Source: Denitrobaculum tricleocarpae
GTDB taxonomy: Bacteria; Pseudomonadota; Alphaproteobacteria; Kiloniellales; Kiloniellaceae
DNA: 64,000 nt
Assembly: GCF_007004665.1 (NCBI RefSeq)
Contig: NZ_ML660058.1
Location: 1-64,000, forward strand
Direction of reading: 5' to 3'
Below the pieces are notes generated by a model. That model ran no database searches. It was not told where the DNA came from and was given only the letters and a program-made list of their open reading frames with translations. A program made the translations under genes and the position numbers. Shown piece after piece: positions 33,758-42,645 of this stretch (positions are counted from its first letter, which is position 1; every line of letters starts with the position of its first letter).

Positions 33758-34273
33758 ATGCATTCTCTTCTCCGTCTTTCCGCCTTTTCGGGCCTGATCC
33801 TGAGCGGCGCTATCTTCGGATTCTTCTATGCCTGGGTCTGCTCGACCATGTGGGGCCTGGACACTGCCGATCCGAAAGTCGCCATTGCAGCCATGCAGGC
33901 CATGAACGCATCGGTCAGGAACGCCGTCTTCGCGCCCGCCTTCTTCGGCACGCCCCTGGCGTTGTTCTTGACCGCTGTCCTTGCCTTCAAGGCGGGCAGA
34001 CGCGATGCGGTCTGGCCCTTTGCCGCGGCGGGCGTCATCTACCTCGTCGGCGGGATGCTGCTGACCATGCTGGTCAACGTCCCGATGAACGAAGCTCTGG
34101 CCCTGGTGCAGATCCCGGCGGACCCCGCCGAGGCCGCCCGGATCTGGGACGACTATTCCCCAAGGTGGCAGGTCTGGAACCAGACCCGCACCCTGGTCTC
34201 CGGCATCACGCTCTGTCTCGCAGGTTACGGGATGCTGCGGTTGGGGAAGAGCCCGGGGCGGGTGCCGGCCTGA
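33758..34273 (+). CDS. DUF1772 (anthrone oxygenase-like) membrane protein
   Basis: 171 residues, four membrane helices. The family marks are visible: MNASVRNAVFAPAFFGTPL, a central NVPMNEAL and WDDYSPRWQVWNQTRT before the last helix. DUF1772 proteins are named for similarity to anthrone oxygenases, but their bacterial role is unknown. Start ATG at 33758 follows GGGAGCAGGAC. Probably controlled by the divergent TetR. Its stop is 7 bp from the convergent creD stop. Confidence 0.85.
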   Translation: MHSLLRLSAFSGLILSGAIFGFFYAWVCSTMWGLDTADPKVAIAAMQAMNASVRNAVFAPAFFGTPLALFLTAVLAFKAGRRDAVWPFAAAGVIYLVGGMLLTMLVNVPMNEALALVQIPADPAEAARIWDDYSPRWQVWNQTRTLVSGITLCLAGYGMLRLGKSPGRVPA

Positions 34274-34280
34274 AGAGTCG

Positions 34281-35801
34281 TCACTTCTCCGGCTCCTTCG
34301 ATGCGGGCGTGTCCGCCTGCGAAGTTGTGTTGCCCCACACCGCAGACTCCTGACTGGGACCGGCCATCGCCGGATCAGGGCTCGGAATCTGGCCCGGCGG
34401 CATCAGGCGTTCGCCCAGGGCATACCAGTCGAAGTTCCGGGTCGCGTACATGGCGGCGGCCAGCAGAACCAGAAGCAGCAGGCTGCCCATCAGCATGGCC
34501 TGATCTTCCGCCTGCAGGGTGAAGAAGAGATAGCCGTAGACGCCGGACAACAGGCCGCCCAGCATCAGGCCGCGAGTCCAGCGGGCAGTGATCTTGGCGG
34601 CATAGAGCGTGACCAGGGCGACGCAGGCTAGCGCCGCCAGCCCGAAGGCACTGGCAAAGCCGATCACTTCGGCGAGTGAAACCTGCAGCAGGAAGAAGAG
34701 GGTCACCGCGGCGCCGACCATCAGGTATTGCACCACGTGGAGGCGGCGTTTTCCCACGGCTTCGAAGACAAACAGCGTGCCGAAGGTCACGATGATGAAG
34801 AGCAGGCCGTACTTGGCCGAGCGCTCGCTCATCCGGTAGAAATCGACCGGGTTCAGCAGCTTGGTCTTCACCGCGTTCAGGTGGATCTGCTGCACCAGCG
34901 TCTGTGCACCCCCATTGTCGTCGCGCAGCACCTGCGGCAGGCCGCGCGCCAGGTGAGAGATCTGCCACTGTGCCGAAAAGCCGTCGTCGCGCACCTCGTT
35001 GGAGACCGGCAACTGAACGCCGGTGAAGCTGGGGTGGGGCCAGTCGCCGGTCAGGGCAAATTCGCTGTCCCGCCCCAGGGGCACGAAGCCCAGCGCGCTG
35101 CTGCCCTTCAGCTTGAGGTCGAAAGCATAATTGATCGCTGCAGACCCGGGCGTGAGTTTGGGCAGGGGCGCCTGAATCCAGTTCAGGTTGCCCGGCAGGC
35201 CGCTGTGCAGTTTATTGCTGCGGACGTCGAACAGCAGCTCTTCGTTGCCCCAGAGAAGCTTCGGCGCATTGGCGCTGCCGCGCAGATCGGAGAGCTGCAC
35301 CAGCAGCTTGGCCTGCGGCCACTGCACGCGCGCGCCGTCTTCGAGCGGAAGCGTCTCGGCCGCGGGGATCCGGAAGCTGCCCCGGGCCTTCGCATCGGCG
35401 GTATAGAGCAGGGCTTCGTAAATCCCGCGCTTTCGGGTCTGGCTGGTGAGATCCGCCGTGATCTGCTGGGCGTCCGGCAGAATATAAAGATTGCGCCGGT
35501 GCCATCGGGTTTCATCCAGGTAGAGCGGTTTTTCCTCCGTATAGTCCGGGCTTTTCACCTTCACCACATAGGGCTCTTCGACGGGCAGCAGCAGGATCGG
35601 GCCGGCGATGGTCTGCGAGCGCCCCCAACTCTCACCCAGCTCGCGCGTGACCGATTTGCTGAGGTGAGCCCGCTCCTTGATCACGGAATAGACGTACTCG
35701 AGCGGGATAAGCATGAGCAGAACCAGAAAGCCGAGCAGCATGACTTTAAAGAGCGCCGCGTGCCGCGCGAGCAGCGGTGTTTGAGTTTGTCCGTTATCCA
35801 T
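34281..35801 (-). CDS. creD: Inner-membrane protein CreD
   Basis: About 506 residues. One N-terminal helix (around 17-38, LFKVMLLGFLVLLMLIPLEY) is followed by a large periplasmic domain with the CreD signatures RSQTIAGPILLLPVEEPYV, DGARVQWPQA and LGFVPLGRDSEFALTGDWPHPSF, then about five C-terminal helices. CreD affects cell-envelope integrity and beta-lactam response; its mechanism is unknown. The CreBC two-component genes are not here. Start at the ATG at 35801 (MDNGQTQ) with CAGGGG upstream; the frame is open for 30 further codons without support. Confidence 0.92.
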   Translation of the reverse strand: MDNGQTQTPLLARHAALFKVMLLGFLVLLMLIPLEYVYSVIKERAHLSKSVTRELGESWGRSQTIAGPILLLPVEEPYVVKVKSPDYTEEKPLYLDETRWHRRNLYILPDAQQITADLTSQTRKRGIYEALLYTADAKARGSFRIPAAETLPLEDGARVQWPQAKLLVQLSDLRGSANAPKLLWGNEELLFDVRSNKLHSGLPGNLNWIQAPLPKLTPGSAAINYAFDLKLKGSSALGFVPLGRDSEFALTGDWPHPSFTGVQLPVSNEVRDDGFSAQWQISHLARGLPQVLRDDNGGAQTLVQQIHLNAVKTKLLNPVDFYRMSERSAKYGLLFIIVTFGTLFVFEAVGKRRLHVVQYLMVGAAVTLFFLLQVSLAEVIGFASAFGLAALACVALVTLYAAKITARWTRGLMLGGLLSGVYGYLFFTLQAEDQAMLMGSLLLLVLLAAAMYATRNFDWYALGERLMPPGQIPSPDPAMAGPSQESAVWGNTTSQADTPASKEPEK

Positions 35802-36022
35802 AAGAAGAACCCCTGAAGAAATATGCGGCGCGGCAGGCGACGCTGCGTGGCCGTTATGAACAGGGGCCGTTCTCGCGCCGGTTTGTGGCACGGATGGGGC
35901 GCGGAGGTGTCCCTCTCGGGGTAACTCCGTGATTGTTTGATCTCTGGAGGGCGAGCAGACTCACGGATAGATTCGAGGGCAGCCGCGTGCGGGCAGGCCC
36001 TGAGAGGCCCGCCCGCTTGGGC

Positions 36023-36439
36023 TCAGTTTTCGTAGTCTTCGCAGCTGTAGCCCAGGGCGGCCAAGCCCTCGGAGAGATAGTCGGCCAGCAGGGGGGTGCC
36101 CAGCAGGTACTCCGCGCTGTGGTCGTTATGGGCCTCTGCTGCGTCGCTGCGGATCTGCTGCCAGTCGTCGGGGCCGGCAGAGTCGCGGCCGAGCCACATC
36201 AGGGCGACCAGGTCGACCTGCGCGTCGTCGTTCATGTCGTCGATGAAGCTTTTCATCTCCTCATAGACGGGATCATCCGCCACGGGATCGTCTTCATGCT
36301 CCTCCAGTGCGTCAAGCGCGTCCTCATCGATCGGAGGGGGCGTGCCGTCAGAATCGGAAACCTCAGGCGCCAGCTTCACATCGTACTGGTGGGCTTTTTG
36401 AATCAAGAAACAGACGGTGCCTGGATTGATTTCCAGCAT
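36023..36439 (-). CDS. DUF3775 domain protein
   Basis: 138 residues, acidic. It begins MLEINPGTVCFLIQKAHQYD and ends with LLADYLSEGLAALGYSCEDYEN, matching the DUF3775 family common in alphaproteobacteria. Between the ends is a Asp/Glu-rich linker and MKSFIDDMNDDAQVDLVALMWLGR. Function unknown. GGGAGG lies 7 bases before the ATG at 36439. Confidence 0.88.
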   Translation of the reverse strand: MLEINPGTVCFLIQKAHQYDVKLAPEVSDSDGTPPPIDEDALDALEEHEDDPVADDPVYEEMKSFIDDMNDDAQVDLVALMWLGRDSAGPDDWQQIRSDAAEAHNDHSAEYLLGTPLLADYLSEGLAALGYSCEDYEN

Positions 36440-36658
36440 TGGCTTTGCCTCCCTTCGCCGGATTATTCCTGTAACTGCTGGTGATGATTTTGAGGGGCGT
36501 GCCGGGGGGTGACCATGATTTGAGTCAAGTGACCGCCGTTCAGTGCCGAGGCCGCGAGAGCTGTTTCGCAGGGCTGCGTACCGGTCCCGAATCCGCTGTC
36601 GTGACTTGCCACCGGCCTGTTCCGGGCAGGTGGCGAGCCGGCGGACATTTCGTCGCAT

Positions 36659-36720
36659 CCCGGCGTGCCCCTGGCGCGTTCCTGGTGCGTCCCTGGGGCA
36701 TCCCGGCGCATTCCCTGAGG
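36659..36720. repeat. 11-bp tandem repeat array
   Basis: About 5.6 degenerate copies of an 11-bp unit lie head to tail, for example CCTGGCGCGTT, CCTGGTGCGTC, CCTGGGGCATC, CCGGCGCATTC. It falls in the 36440-36849 gap, which has no gene I can support. The 11-bp period is close to one helical turn and is not a multiple of three. Confidence 0.7.
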
Positions 36721-36849
36721 CTGGAAGCACCGATATCCCTTCGGAGCCGCGATCCATCCCGGTTGTGCGGCGACTTTCTGTGGTCGAGTCAAATTATTGT
36801 GACTTATGAAGGGTTTGTGTTAGGATTTGACTGACTACATGAGCAGTGT

Positions 36850-37293
36850 ATGAGTCTTGCCGTGAAGAATCTTCAACCCTTTTTAGCCGCTCTGGTGATT
36901 GCCATGACGGCGCTGTTTTTTGCCATCCTTTCCATGGCAGATGTTCCGGCTCCAGGTAAAGCGCTTGATGCGCCGGCTTCCAGATCCATCCAGCTGGCTT
37001 TGCACGACCAAGAGCCTTTCCCTGACCAAGAGCCTGCCCCTGACCAAAAGCCTGCCTACGACTTTCGGGCTGCCGATGATTTGCAGGTTACCCTGGCCGC
37101 TTCTCAGGACTGCCCCTGTCCCCCGGAACGCGAAGAGGTGGAGTGTAATCTCGATCTCTGCAGTGCGGGGATCATTCAGAACGCGGTACCCGCGAACCGC
37201 ACGCTTGCGGTGACACCGAATCCGATCCTGCGCGATGACCTGAGCGGCATCGCAAAGGAGCCGGAGCACAGCCCTCCAAGATTGTCGGCCTGA
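36850..37293 (+). CDS. Hypothetical membrane-anchored protein with hexapeptide repeats
   Basis: 147 residues, not recognised. Residues 8-30 form a membrane helix or uncleaved signal. Residues about 53-70 are three hexapeptide repeats (DQEPFP, DQEPAP, DQKPAY) from three 18-bp DNA repeats at 37006-37059. Then comes a small Cys cluster (CPCPPEREEVECNLDLC) followed by a Pro-rich tail. Cys spacing could bind metal or form disulfides in the periplasm. A GAGCAG stands before the ATG. The DoxX-like gene 172 bp downstream is on the same strand. Confidence 0.6.
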   Translation: MSLAVKNLQPFLAALVIAMTALFFAILSMADVPAPGKALDAPASRSIQLALHDQEPFPDQEPAPDQKPAYDFRAADDLQVTLAASQDCPCPPEREEVECNLDLCSAGIIQNAVPANRTLAVTPNPILRDDLSGIAKEPEHSPPRLSA

Positions 37294-37465
37294 CGACGGC
37301 GGCCCCGTTTAGCAGCCGCCGTTAAGCGCCCTGGTTTCGGCGCCCCGGTTTCGTCAAAGCCCCTGCAGCGACAGACGCGGTCTTTAAAGACATGGCCTTT
37401 TACGCCGTGGACGTTGCTGTGCGGGCGAAGACGACAGACAAAAAATCAAATCTTGGAGTTACCCC

Positions 37466-38398
37466 ATGACTTTCAATTTCTGGGGCGAAGTCCCCACGGA
37501 CGTGAAAGCTGCGTCCGCGAACAAAATCGCCCTTCTGCTGCGGCTCGGCCTCGGCTCGGTTTTCCTGGTCGGCGGCTGGTGGAAGCTGTCGCGCGCCATC
37601 GACGCCGCCCAGTCCGAGGCCCTGGTGACCAAATACATGGCCGCCAACGGCTACATCAATTCCTTCTTCGACGAGTACCTCTTTTCCGGACCGGATCCCT
37701 TCCTGACGCCCCTTGCTTTCCTGACGTTGCTCTCGGCATTTGAGTTGCTGTCGGGCATCGCGCTGCTGGCGGGCGTCTTCGTGCGGGCCCTGAGTTTCAT
37801 CTATGCCTTCCTGCTCTGGAGCTTCGTGATCGCCCTGCCGGTGGTCACGGTCTCCGGACTGGAGAGCGAGGTCAGCTCTCACTTCTCACCCGCTCTGTTG
37901 GTGCAGATCCGCGATATCGGCCTATCGGGGATGTGCTTTATCCTCTTCGCCCTGGGCTCGGGATCCTACTCGGTCGATCAGCGCTTCCTGAAGCGGGGCA
38001 TGGCGCCGGAGCAGGTTAACTGGAACCACTACGGCCTGCTGCTGCGCCTCTCGGTGGCGGCGGTCTTTATAGTCGGCGGCTTCTTCGCGGGCTACGGCCA
38101 CATCAAGAGCTTCGTCGACATCCCGGTCCTGCTGGTCGCCATCGGCCTGGTCCTCGCCAGCGGCCACGCCACCCGCCTCGCGGCCATCGCCGCCTTCGCG
38201 GTGATCGCCTGGTACAGCGTGGGTAAGCTCAGCTTCGATGCGACCCTGTGGAACAACCTGAACGCCATCAAACGCGAGTTCGCCTTCCTGGCGGCGGGAT
38301 GGGTTCTTTATGCCTATCAGGGCGGAAGGGCGTTCCGGCTGGATGCTTTGTTCAAGTCGCCGATGAAGACGATCCTCGGGAAGTCGCAGCAGGCGTAG
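37466..38398 (+). CDS. DoxX/DoxD-like membrane protein
   Basis: 310 residues, about eight membrane helices in two similar halves: LLLRLGLGSVFLVGGWWKL near residue 23 and LLLRLSVAAVFIVGGFFAG near 193. The paired layout is that of DoxX/DoxD (quinone-oxidoreductase-type) proteins, often tied to sulfur or redox metabolism. Function here is not known. A GGAG lies before the ATG at 37466. Confidence 0.8.
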   Translation: MTFNFWGEVPTDVKAASANKIALLLRLGLGSVFLVGGWWKLSRAIDAAQSEALVTKYMAANGYINSFFDEYLFSGPDPFLTPLAFLTLLSAFELLSGIALLAGVFVRALSFIYAFLLWSFVIALPVVTVSGLESEVSSHFSPALLVQIRDIGLSGMCFILFALGSGSYSVDQRFLKRGMAPEQVNWNHYGLLLRLSVAAVFIVGGFFAGYGHIKSFVDIPVLLVAIGLVLASGHATRLAAIAAFAVIAWYSVGKLSFDATLWNNLNAIKREFAFLAAGWVLYAYQGGRAFRLDALFKSPMKTILGKSQQA

Positions 38399-38530
38399 CG
38401 GCAAGAGAAATGCGGGCGGGTTCCGATTTGGGGGTCGGGGCCCGCCTCGTTTCGATGAAATCGCCTGGTGATACGGCAGGGCGTGATCTTGTACGGCGAG
38501 GATTACTCTGAACGCAGATGCCAAGCTCAG

Positions 38531-38932
38531 CTAACCGGCGAGCGGACCGTCGTGTTGATTTCCCGCATTTCCGATTTCATCCCAATTTGCCTTCGAGCCG
38601 ACAAAGATGTGATGCGCGACTTTCAAGGTTTCGAGGTCGCCGGGCAGGAGCCCTGCCGGAACGAACATGCGTGCTTCGTCATTTTTGCCAGGCAAGGAAG
38701 AGCCACAGACACCGCAGAAACTGGACTCCCAATCAGCGCCCGGCTTTCTCCAGGTTCTGACGCTGCTGCGGCCCTTAAGCCACGTGAAGGCCTCATTCTC
38801 GACGACAACGACGGGAATGCCATTGCCGCCGGTGTACCTGCGGCAGATCGAGCAGTGACAAACGTAGATCTCCGAAACAGGCTTGCTGATCTCAAATACG
38901 ACTGCGCCACAATTGCATTGGCCGGTTAACAT
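38531..38932 (-). CDS. GFA family (DUF636) zinc-ribbon protein
   Basis: 133 residues with the Cys pattern of glutathione-dependent formaldehyde-activating (Gfa) family proteins: CNCGAV, CHCSICRR and CGVCGSSL, which bind two zincs. Most members are of unknown substrate. Start at the ATG at 38932 (MLTGQCNCG); the open frame runs 30 codons further upstream without family similarity. Confidence 0.9.
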   Translation of the reverse strand: MLTGQCNCGAVVFEISKPVSEIYVCHCSICRRYTGGNGIPVVVVENEAFTWLKGRSSVRTWRKPGADWESSFCGVCGSSLPGKNDEARMFVPAGLLPGDLETLKVAHHIFVGSKANWDEIGNAGNQHDGPLAG

Positions 38933-39084
38933 GCTGGTTTCTCGCCACTTGCTTTTGGTCCGTCCGGGCCTTGGAGAATAGGTTTGACGCCTGGCGAGCA
39001 CAATCGGCTTCTCCCGGAGCATTAAAAGGGCGGGGTTAGCGTGGTTCCTTCATCGACAATGACCGCTTTAGGGTCCGCTGTGCT

Positions 39085-39855
39085 TTACCGAGCGAGTGCC
39101 GCGTCGGCCTCTATGACCGGATCATTGAAAGTCCAGCGGGGAATTGTACGCAAGCGGCCGAGGGACGCGAAGGTATCGGAGAATTCGGCATCTTCCGAGA
39201 TGTTTTGCCGATGGACTGCCTCAAACTCTTTTCCGAAGCCTTCAAAACCATCGGGGTTCAGCTCGCATAAATGCACCTGATTCCAATCGGTTTCGAACTT
39301 CGGGTCGTGGTAGAGAACCGCTGCCGTCTCCATCGCTCTGAACGTACCGAACCGGCCGGTCTGCACGAGCGTCTGGGCCGCAGGGCCGCAATACACACGC
39401 ATGGCTTTTCTGTATTCATCCAGATGCTTCGGCTCGACCTGAAGAAACTCCAGCGACGATGTGCGTTCGGGATGGTCTGCCGAGCCTTCCCAGCCGCGCG
39501 GTAAGACAAAGGACGACGGCGTGGAAAGGAGTATCTCCGCACGCAGCAGCTCAACTCGGTCTCCATGCGGATTGACGGCGAGCTGACGGATTGTGTCGGC
39601 TGGAACGAAGCCGCGGAAATACATCAGCTCAAAATGGCTCCATACCGGCGCATCCGAAGCAGATTGAAAGACTGAACCGTGTCGATAGAGGGCATGGCCG
39701 ATCCAGGTTTCCGCGCCGCGCTCAATGCTCTCGGCCTGCTTCTTGAGCAGGGTTTCAGCTGTCGGGTCTGTTGCCTGAAGTGTTCTGGCGAGCATGACGA
39801 GACGATCGCCCGGCTCGACCAGGACGAGTTCGCTCTGACGGTTAGTATCAATCAT
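39085..39855 (-). CDS. Hypothetical protein, possible two-domain dimeric barrel
   Basis: 256 residues, not recognised. Start at the ATG at 39855 with AAAGGGA 6 bases upstream; the open frame extends further but without support. It looks like two ferredoxin-fold (NIPSNAP/antibiotic-monooxygenase-like) units: the second has LEFLQVEPKHLDEYRKAM followed by GRFGTFRAMETAAVLYHD, a typical self-dimerising barrel pattern. No catalytic motif is evident. It stands alone between the GFA and AlkD-like genes. Confidence 0.6.
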   Translation of the reverse strand: MIDTNRQSELVLVEPGDRLVMLARTLQATDPTAETLLKKQAESIERGAETWIGHALYRHGSVFQSASDAPVWSHFELMYFRGFVPADTIRQLAVNPHGDRVELLRAEILLSTPSSFVLPRGWEGSADHPERTSSLEFLQVEPKHLDEYRKAMRVYCGPAAQTLVQTGRFGTFRAMETAAVLYHDPKFETDWNQVHLCELNPDGFEGFGKEFEAVHRQNISEDAEFSDTFASLGRLRTIPRWTFNDPVIEADAALAR

Positions 39856-40142
39856 ACTAATCCCTTTAAATGCGGCTGGCGCTGCAACAAGCCGCCCGCT
39901 GTCGATTGGCAAAGCATAGAAATGCAGGATTGAGGACTTGCCGCGCAAACTAAACTGCGGGTCGGCCGTCGGTCCAGTCTGCTCCTTCAAGAGTCTCTCC
40001 AACGCTGGACGTTCGCCGTGACCTGATGAGTGAGCAGGCCGGGTTCAAAGCGGGCGTTCGCCGCGACAGAAATCGAAGCCGGTATGGCGGACAACCTTGC
40101 CGTCCGCTTGTTAGCCGGGACTGTCCGGGATAGGCTTGTCCC

Positions 40143-40892
40143 ATGGGACATCGCGACCTTGAAATTGGTCGGCTGCATCGGGCAATTGCCTTGGAACTCA
40201 GCGCGTTGGGTGAATTTACACCCTATGTTGCCGACGCAAACGAGCCTGACCCGCGTTATCTGGGCTACGGCGTAAGGGCTCCGGAAATGAGGCGCGTGAT
40301 CTCTGACCTCAAATCAGAATTTGTCTCTTTGCAGACGGAGCAGAAGGTCGAGTTGGCCATAAGGCTCATCGCTTCAGGATATGGAGAGCAGAAGAGCGTA
40401 GCGCTCGCGCTCTTGGAGCAGGTGCCTGAATATTTTACGCCAGAGCGATTTGACTGCCTTGAGTCCTTGATGAGGGGTCTTCATGGCTGGAGCAAAATTG
40501 ACGGCTTTACCAAATTGTTCCTGAGACAAATTCTGGAAGCCTACGAGGCGGAGTTAATCGATCTGCTAAAGTCTTGGAATGCTGATGCAGACCTTTGGCT
40601 TCGCCGTGCAAGTGTCGTCATATTCACGCGCAAAGTCGCCAAGTCGAGACTGTACAAAGATGTGGCGCTTGCGAATTGCAATAGCTTGATAAACGACCCG
40701 GAACACCTGGTTCAAACCGGTGTCGGGTGGTGCCTGAGAGATCTTATGCGTTGGCACAAAGAAGAAATATTACAATATGTTATCGACCTGCGGAGAAAAG
40801 GTGTGAGCAGTAAAATTACACTCTACGCCCTGCGCGACGTAAAAGGCGAGGAGCGCAGGGTCGTCTTGGATCAAAGCGCTCGCGTTCGATAG
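40143..40892 (+). CDS. AlkD-like DNA alkylation repair protein
   Basis: 249 residues of HEAT-like helical repeats matching the AlkC/AlkD superfamily: YLGYGVRAPEMR near the start, LIASGYGEQKSVAL, then a WLRRASVVIF segment and a WCLRDLMRWHKEE repeat. AlkD-type glycosylases remove cationic alkylated bases without base flipping. The catalytic Asp region GWSKIDGF is visible. A GGGACAG stands shortly before the ATG. Function by family only. Confidence 0.82.
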   Translation: MGHRDLEIGRLHRAIALELSALGEFTPYVADANEPDPRYLGYGVRAPEMRRVISDLKSEFVSLQTEQKVELAIRLIASGYGEQKSVALALLEQVPEYFTPERFDCLESLMRGLHGWSKIDGFTKLFLRQILEAYEAELIDLLKSWNADADLWLRRASVVIFTRKVAKSRLYKDVALANCNSLINDPEHLVQTGVGWCLRDLMRWHKEEILQYVIDLRRKGVSSKITLYALRDVKGEERRVVLDQSARVR

Positions 40893-41370
40893 TTCGTTTT
40901 CGCATTTGTTCAACTGCGGTCATTCACGAGAAACACGGCATAGGTACTCTAGCCTCAAGGCGGTCATGCGCTTTGCCAGGGGACGAGGCCGGCGTCGAAC
41001 GACACTACCCGCTCGACAGATGCGGAGAGACGGGAAGCTGACAACGTCGGGAACGGGCGTTAAGCCCGGGCTCCGCTCATAAAATCTCAGGTGCGGACGC
41101 ACGCGGCCCAGAGACATCCGCTGAGTGCTGCCGGAAGTCCATATATTGCACATAAATGGGCGAGTATTCTTTCGAATTATACAAAACTTGCAAATATGTA
41201 AAGTAATAATCAGTTCAAATTCTGTACTATCAAAATGATAAATCTAAAAATGTTACTAAAAGAACAAAAAAAGTAATCATTCATTAACTTTTTTCTGTGG
41301 TATTATTTGGTTCCCGTCACCAATCGGTAGGTGAGTGGGCGATTTAGTATCCCAATAAAGAGAGTACCCT
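40893..41370. other. Intergenic region with repeat copy A and AT-rich leader
   Basis: 478 bp without a gene. 41051-41090 is one copy of a dispersed 40-bp repeat (the other is at 42741). 41160-41330 is strongly AT-rich. A short stem TCACC/GGTGA lies in the probable leader of the secreted protein gene near 41320-41340. Confidence 0.5.
41051..41090. repeat. Dispersed 40-bp direct repeat, copy A
   Basis: Contains GGGCGTTA-A-GCCCGGG and CATAAAATCTC. It matches 31 of 40 positions with copy B at 42741-42780 in the same orientation, with no gap. GGGC and GCCC can pair as a tiny hairpin. Confidence 0.7.
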
Positions 41371-41637
41371 ATGAAAGCGAATGTTTTTCTCAGCACCTTC
41401 CTCGGCGCAGTGCTGATCAGCTCCGTCTCCTATGCCGCCTGTACGCCCGAGGAGGCGCAGGCCAAGGCGCTTGAGATTTCGGAAAAGATGCAGGCGTTAG
41501 CAACAAGCAATCCGGAAAAGATGCAAACTGTGTCGCAGAAACTCTCCAGTGCCGCCTCGAACCTCTCGAGCCAGGAAGGTAGCCTTGACAAAACCTGCGA
41601 GGCTTATGATGAGATCCTTGCTGAGATTAACTCTTAA
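41371..41637 (+). CDS. Small secreted helical protein
   Basis: 88 residues, not recognised. Signal peptide residues 1-23 (cleavage after SYA), leaving a mature peptide of about 65 residues that is alpha-helical, rich in Ala, Ser, Glu and Lys, with two cysteines (CTPEEA and KTCEAYD) that could form a disulfide. AAGAGAG lies 7 bases before the ATG. A very AT-rich upstream region and two strong hairpins downstream suggest an independent, well-expressed unit. Confidence 0.75.
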   Translation: MKANVFLSTFLGAVLISSVSYAACTPEEAQAKALEISEKMQALATSNPEKMQTVSQKLSSAASNLSSQEGSLDKTCEAYDEILAEINS

Positions 41638-41647
41638 GTTTCAGATT

Positions 41648-41708
41648 GGGATGCGCTGACGCGCATCCCTCAGGAGCCCAGCTGGACCTGATAGAGGTCC
41701 AGCTGGGC
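41648..41708 (+). terminator. Two tandem hairpins after the secreted protein gene
   Basis: First stem GGGATGCGC (41648-41656) with GCGCATCCC (41661-41669). Second stem is 14 bp and perfect: GCCCAGCTGGACCT (41676-41689) with AGGTCCAGCTGGGC (41695-41708), loop of five. No long T-run follows, so a role in RNA stability or as a bidirectional stop is possible too. Confidence 0.7.
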
Positions 41709-41851
41709 CAAACCTGCAAATTTAGGCGCTATGAAGAGTAACTGGCGTAGATGTAAGACACTGCCCATTTGCTGCTCGCGATATGAAGACCACCGCAGGG
41801 CGGATTTTGCAGACCTTCGGCAGGGACGCCGAATGCCTTTCCTTTTCGGAG

Positions 41852-42379
41852 CTACTTTTGACCGTAGTTCAGAATGTCCCACCAATCCTCGCGCATGAAG
41901 GGTGGGGCTGCTTTTGTGGGGCCGCTAAGCTTGGCAAGGGTTCCTGGTGTCAGCTCAAGCACCATCCAAGCATCAGTTGGGGCCTGAAGGTCAGGGTACG
42001 GCGTTTGCTTGTCCGTCGGAACATATCCATAGCGCGGATAGAAGGTTGGAACGCCCAATACGAGCACCGCGTCGACACCGATGGATCTAAGATGCTCGGT
42101 GCTTGCCTCCATGATCTCTTTGCCAACGCCTTGACCTTGATACTCCGGCAGCACCCCACAGGGTGAGAGCATATAGCAGTTTATGTCCGGGTGCTCCGCG
42201 AACGCGAAGGGCGTGAACATCACGTTGCCCGCAACCTGCCCATCTCGCATCGCGCTGATCGAGATCGTCCCGGGAAGATCAAAGAGGTCCTTGGCAAGCT
42301 GAGCGATTTCATCGCCCTCGTCTGGACCAAACGCCAGCCGGTGGACTTTGGCAATGGCGTCAATATCTTCATGTTTCAT
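41852..42379 (-). CDS. yjhQ: GNAT acetyltransferase, YjhQ-like antitoxin candidate
   Basis: About 175 residues, N-acetyltransferase fold. The acetyl-CoA loop is VLPEYQGQGVGKEIM, preceded by strand CYMLSPCG; FYPRYGYV is the usual C-terminal GNAT element. The ATG at 42379 has AGGA 6 bases upstream. It lies 8 bp downstream of a YjhX (TopAI) homologue on the same strand, the same order as the E. coli topAI-yjhQ toxin-antitoxin pair, in which a GNAT protein is the antitoxin. The role rests on context. Confidence 0.75.
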   Translation of the reverse strand: MKHEDIDAIAKVHRLAFGPDEGDEIAQLAKDLFDLPGTISISAMRDGQVAGNVMFTPFAFAEHPDINCYMLSPCGVLPEYQGQGVGKEIMEASTEHLRSIGVDAVLVLGVPTFYPRYGYVPTDKQTPYPDLQAPTDAWMVLELTPGTLAKLSGPTKAAPPFMREDWWDILNYGQK

Positions 42380-42387
42380 TGCATGTC

Positions 42388-42645
42388 CTATCTTTGGTTC
42401 AGTTGGGCGCGAACGGATTTGATCCCCAGCCTTGATGCCCGGTAGGGGAGTCCATTTCTGGAGTGGATCAGGCGTCGTGTCAGAAGGCGTTGAAAAACGC
42501 CAAGAGTGCAATCAGTCAGCACATGACCGTCGCGCGTGTAGCAGATGACATTTTGTATTTTGCCGTTCGGAAGTCGTTCATGATGGATCGACCCACCAAG
42601 AGCGAGTTCATGCAAAACACGCTGCTCGTGCTTTGAAATATTCAA
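42388..42645 (-). CDS. yjhX: TopAI/YjhX family toxin candidate (UPF0386)
   Basis: 85 residues, exactly the length of E. coli YjhX. The signature is continuous: MNISKHEQRVLHELALGG, then IHHER, CYTRDGHVLTDCTLGVF, LIHSRNGLPYR and VRAQLNQR at the end. YjhX (TopAI) binds topoisomerase I and blocks growth when its partner is absent. It precedes the GNAT gene by 8 bp. Family identity is secure; toxicity here is inferred. Confidence 0.88.
   Translation of the reverse strand: MNISKHEQRVLHELALGGSIHHERLPNGKIQNVICYTRDGHVLTDCTLGVFQRLLTRRLIHSRNGLPYRASRLGIKSVRAQLNQR

Noticed and set aside
36440-36849. Open frames on both strands of the 410-bp gap
   Set aside because: They lack start signals and family resemblance, and the internal 11-bp array is not a multiple of three, which argues against coding.
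40920-41153. A 77-codon minus-strand frame over repeat copy A
   Set aside because: It covers a dispersed repeat and has no start signal or homologue pattern.
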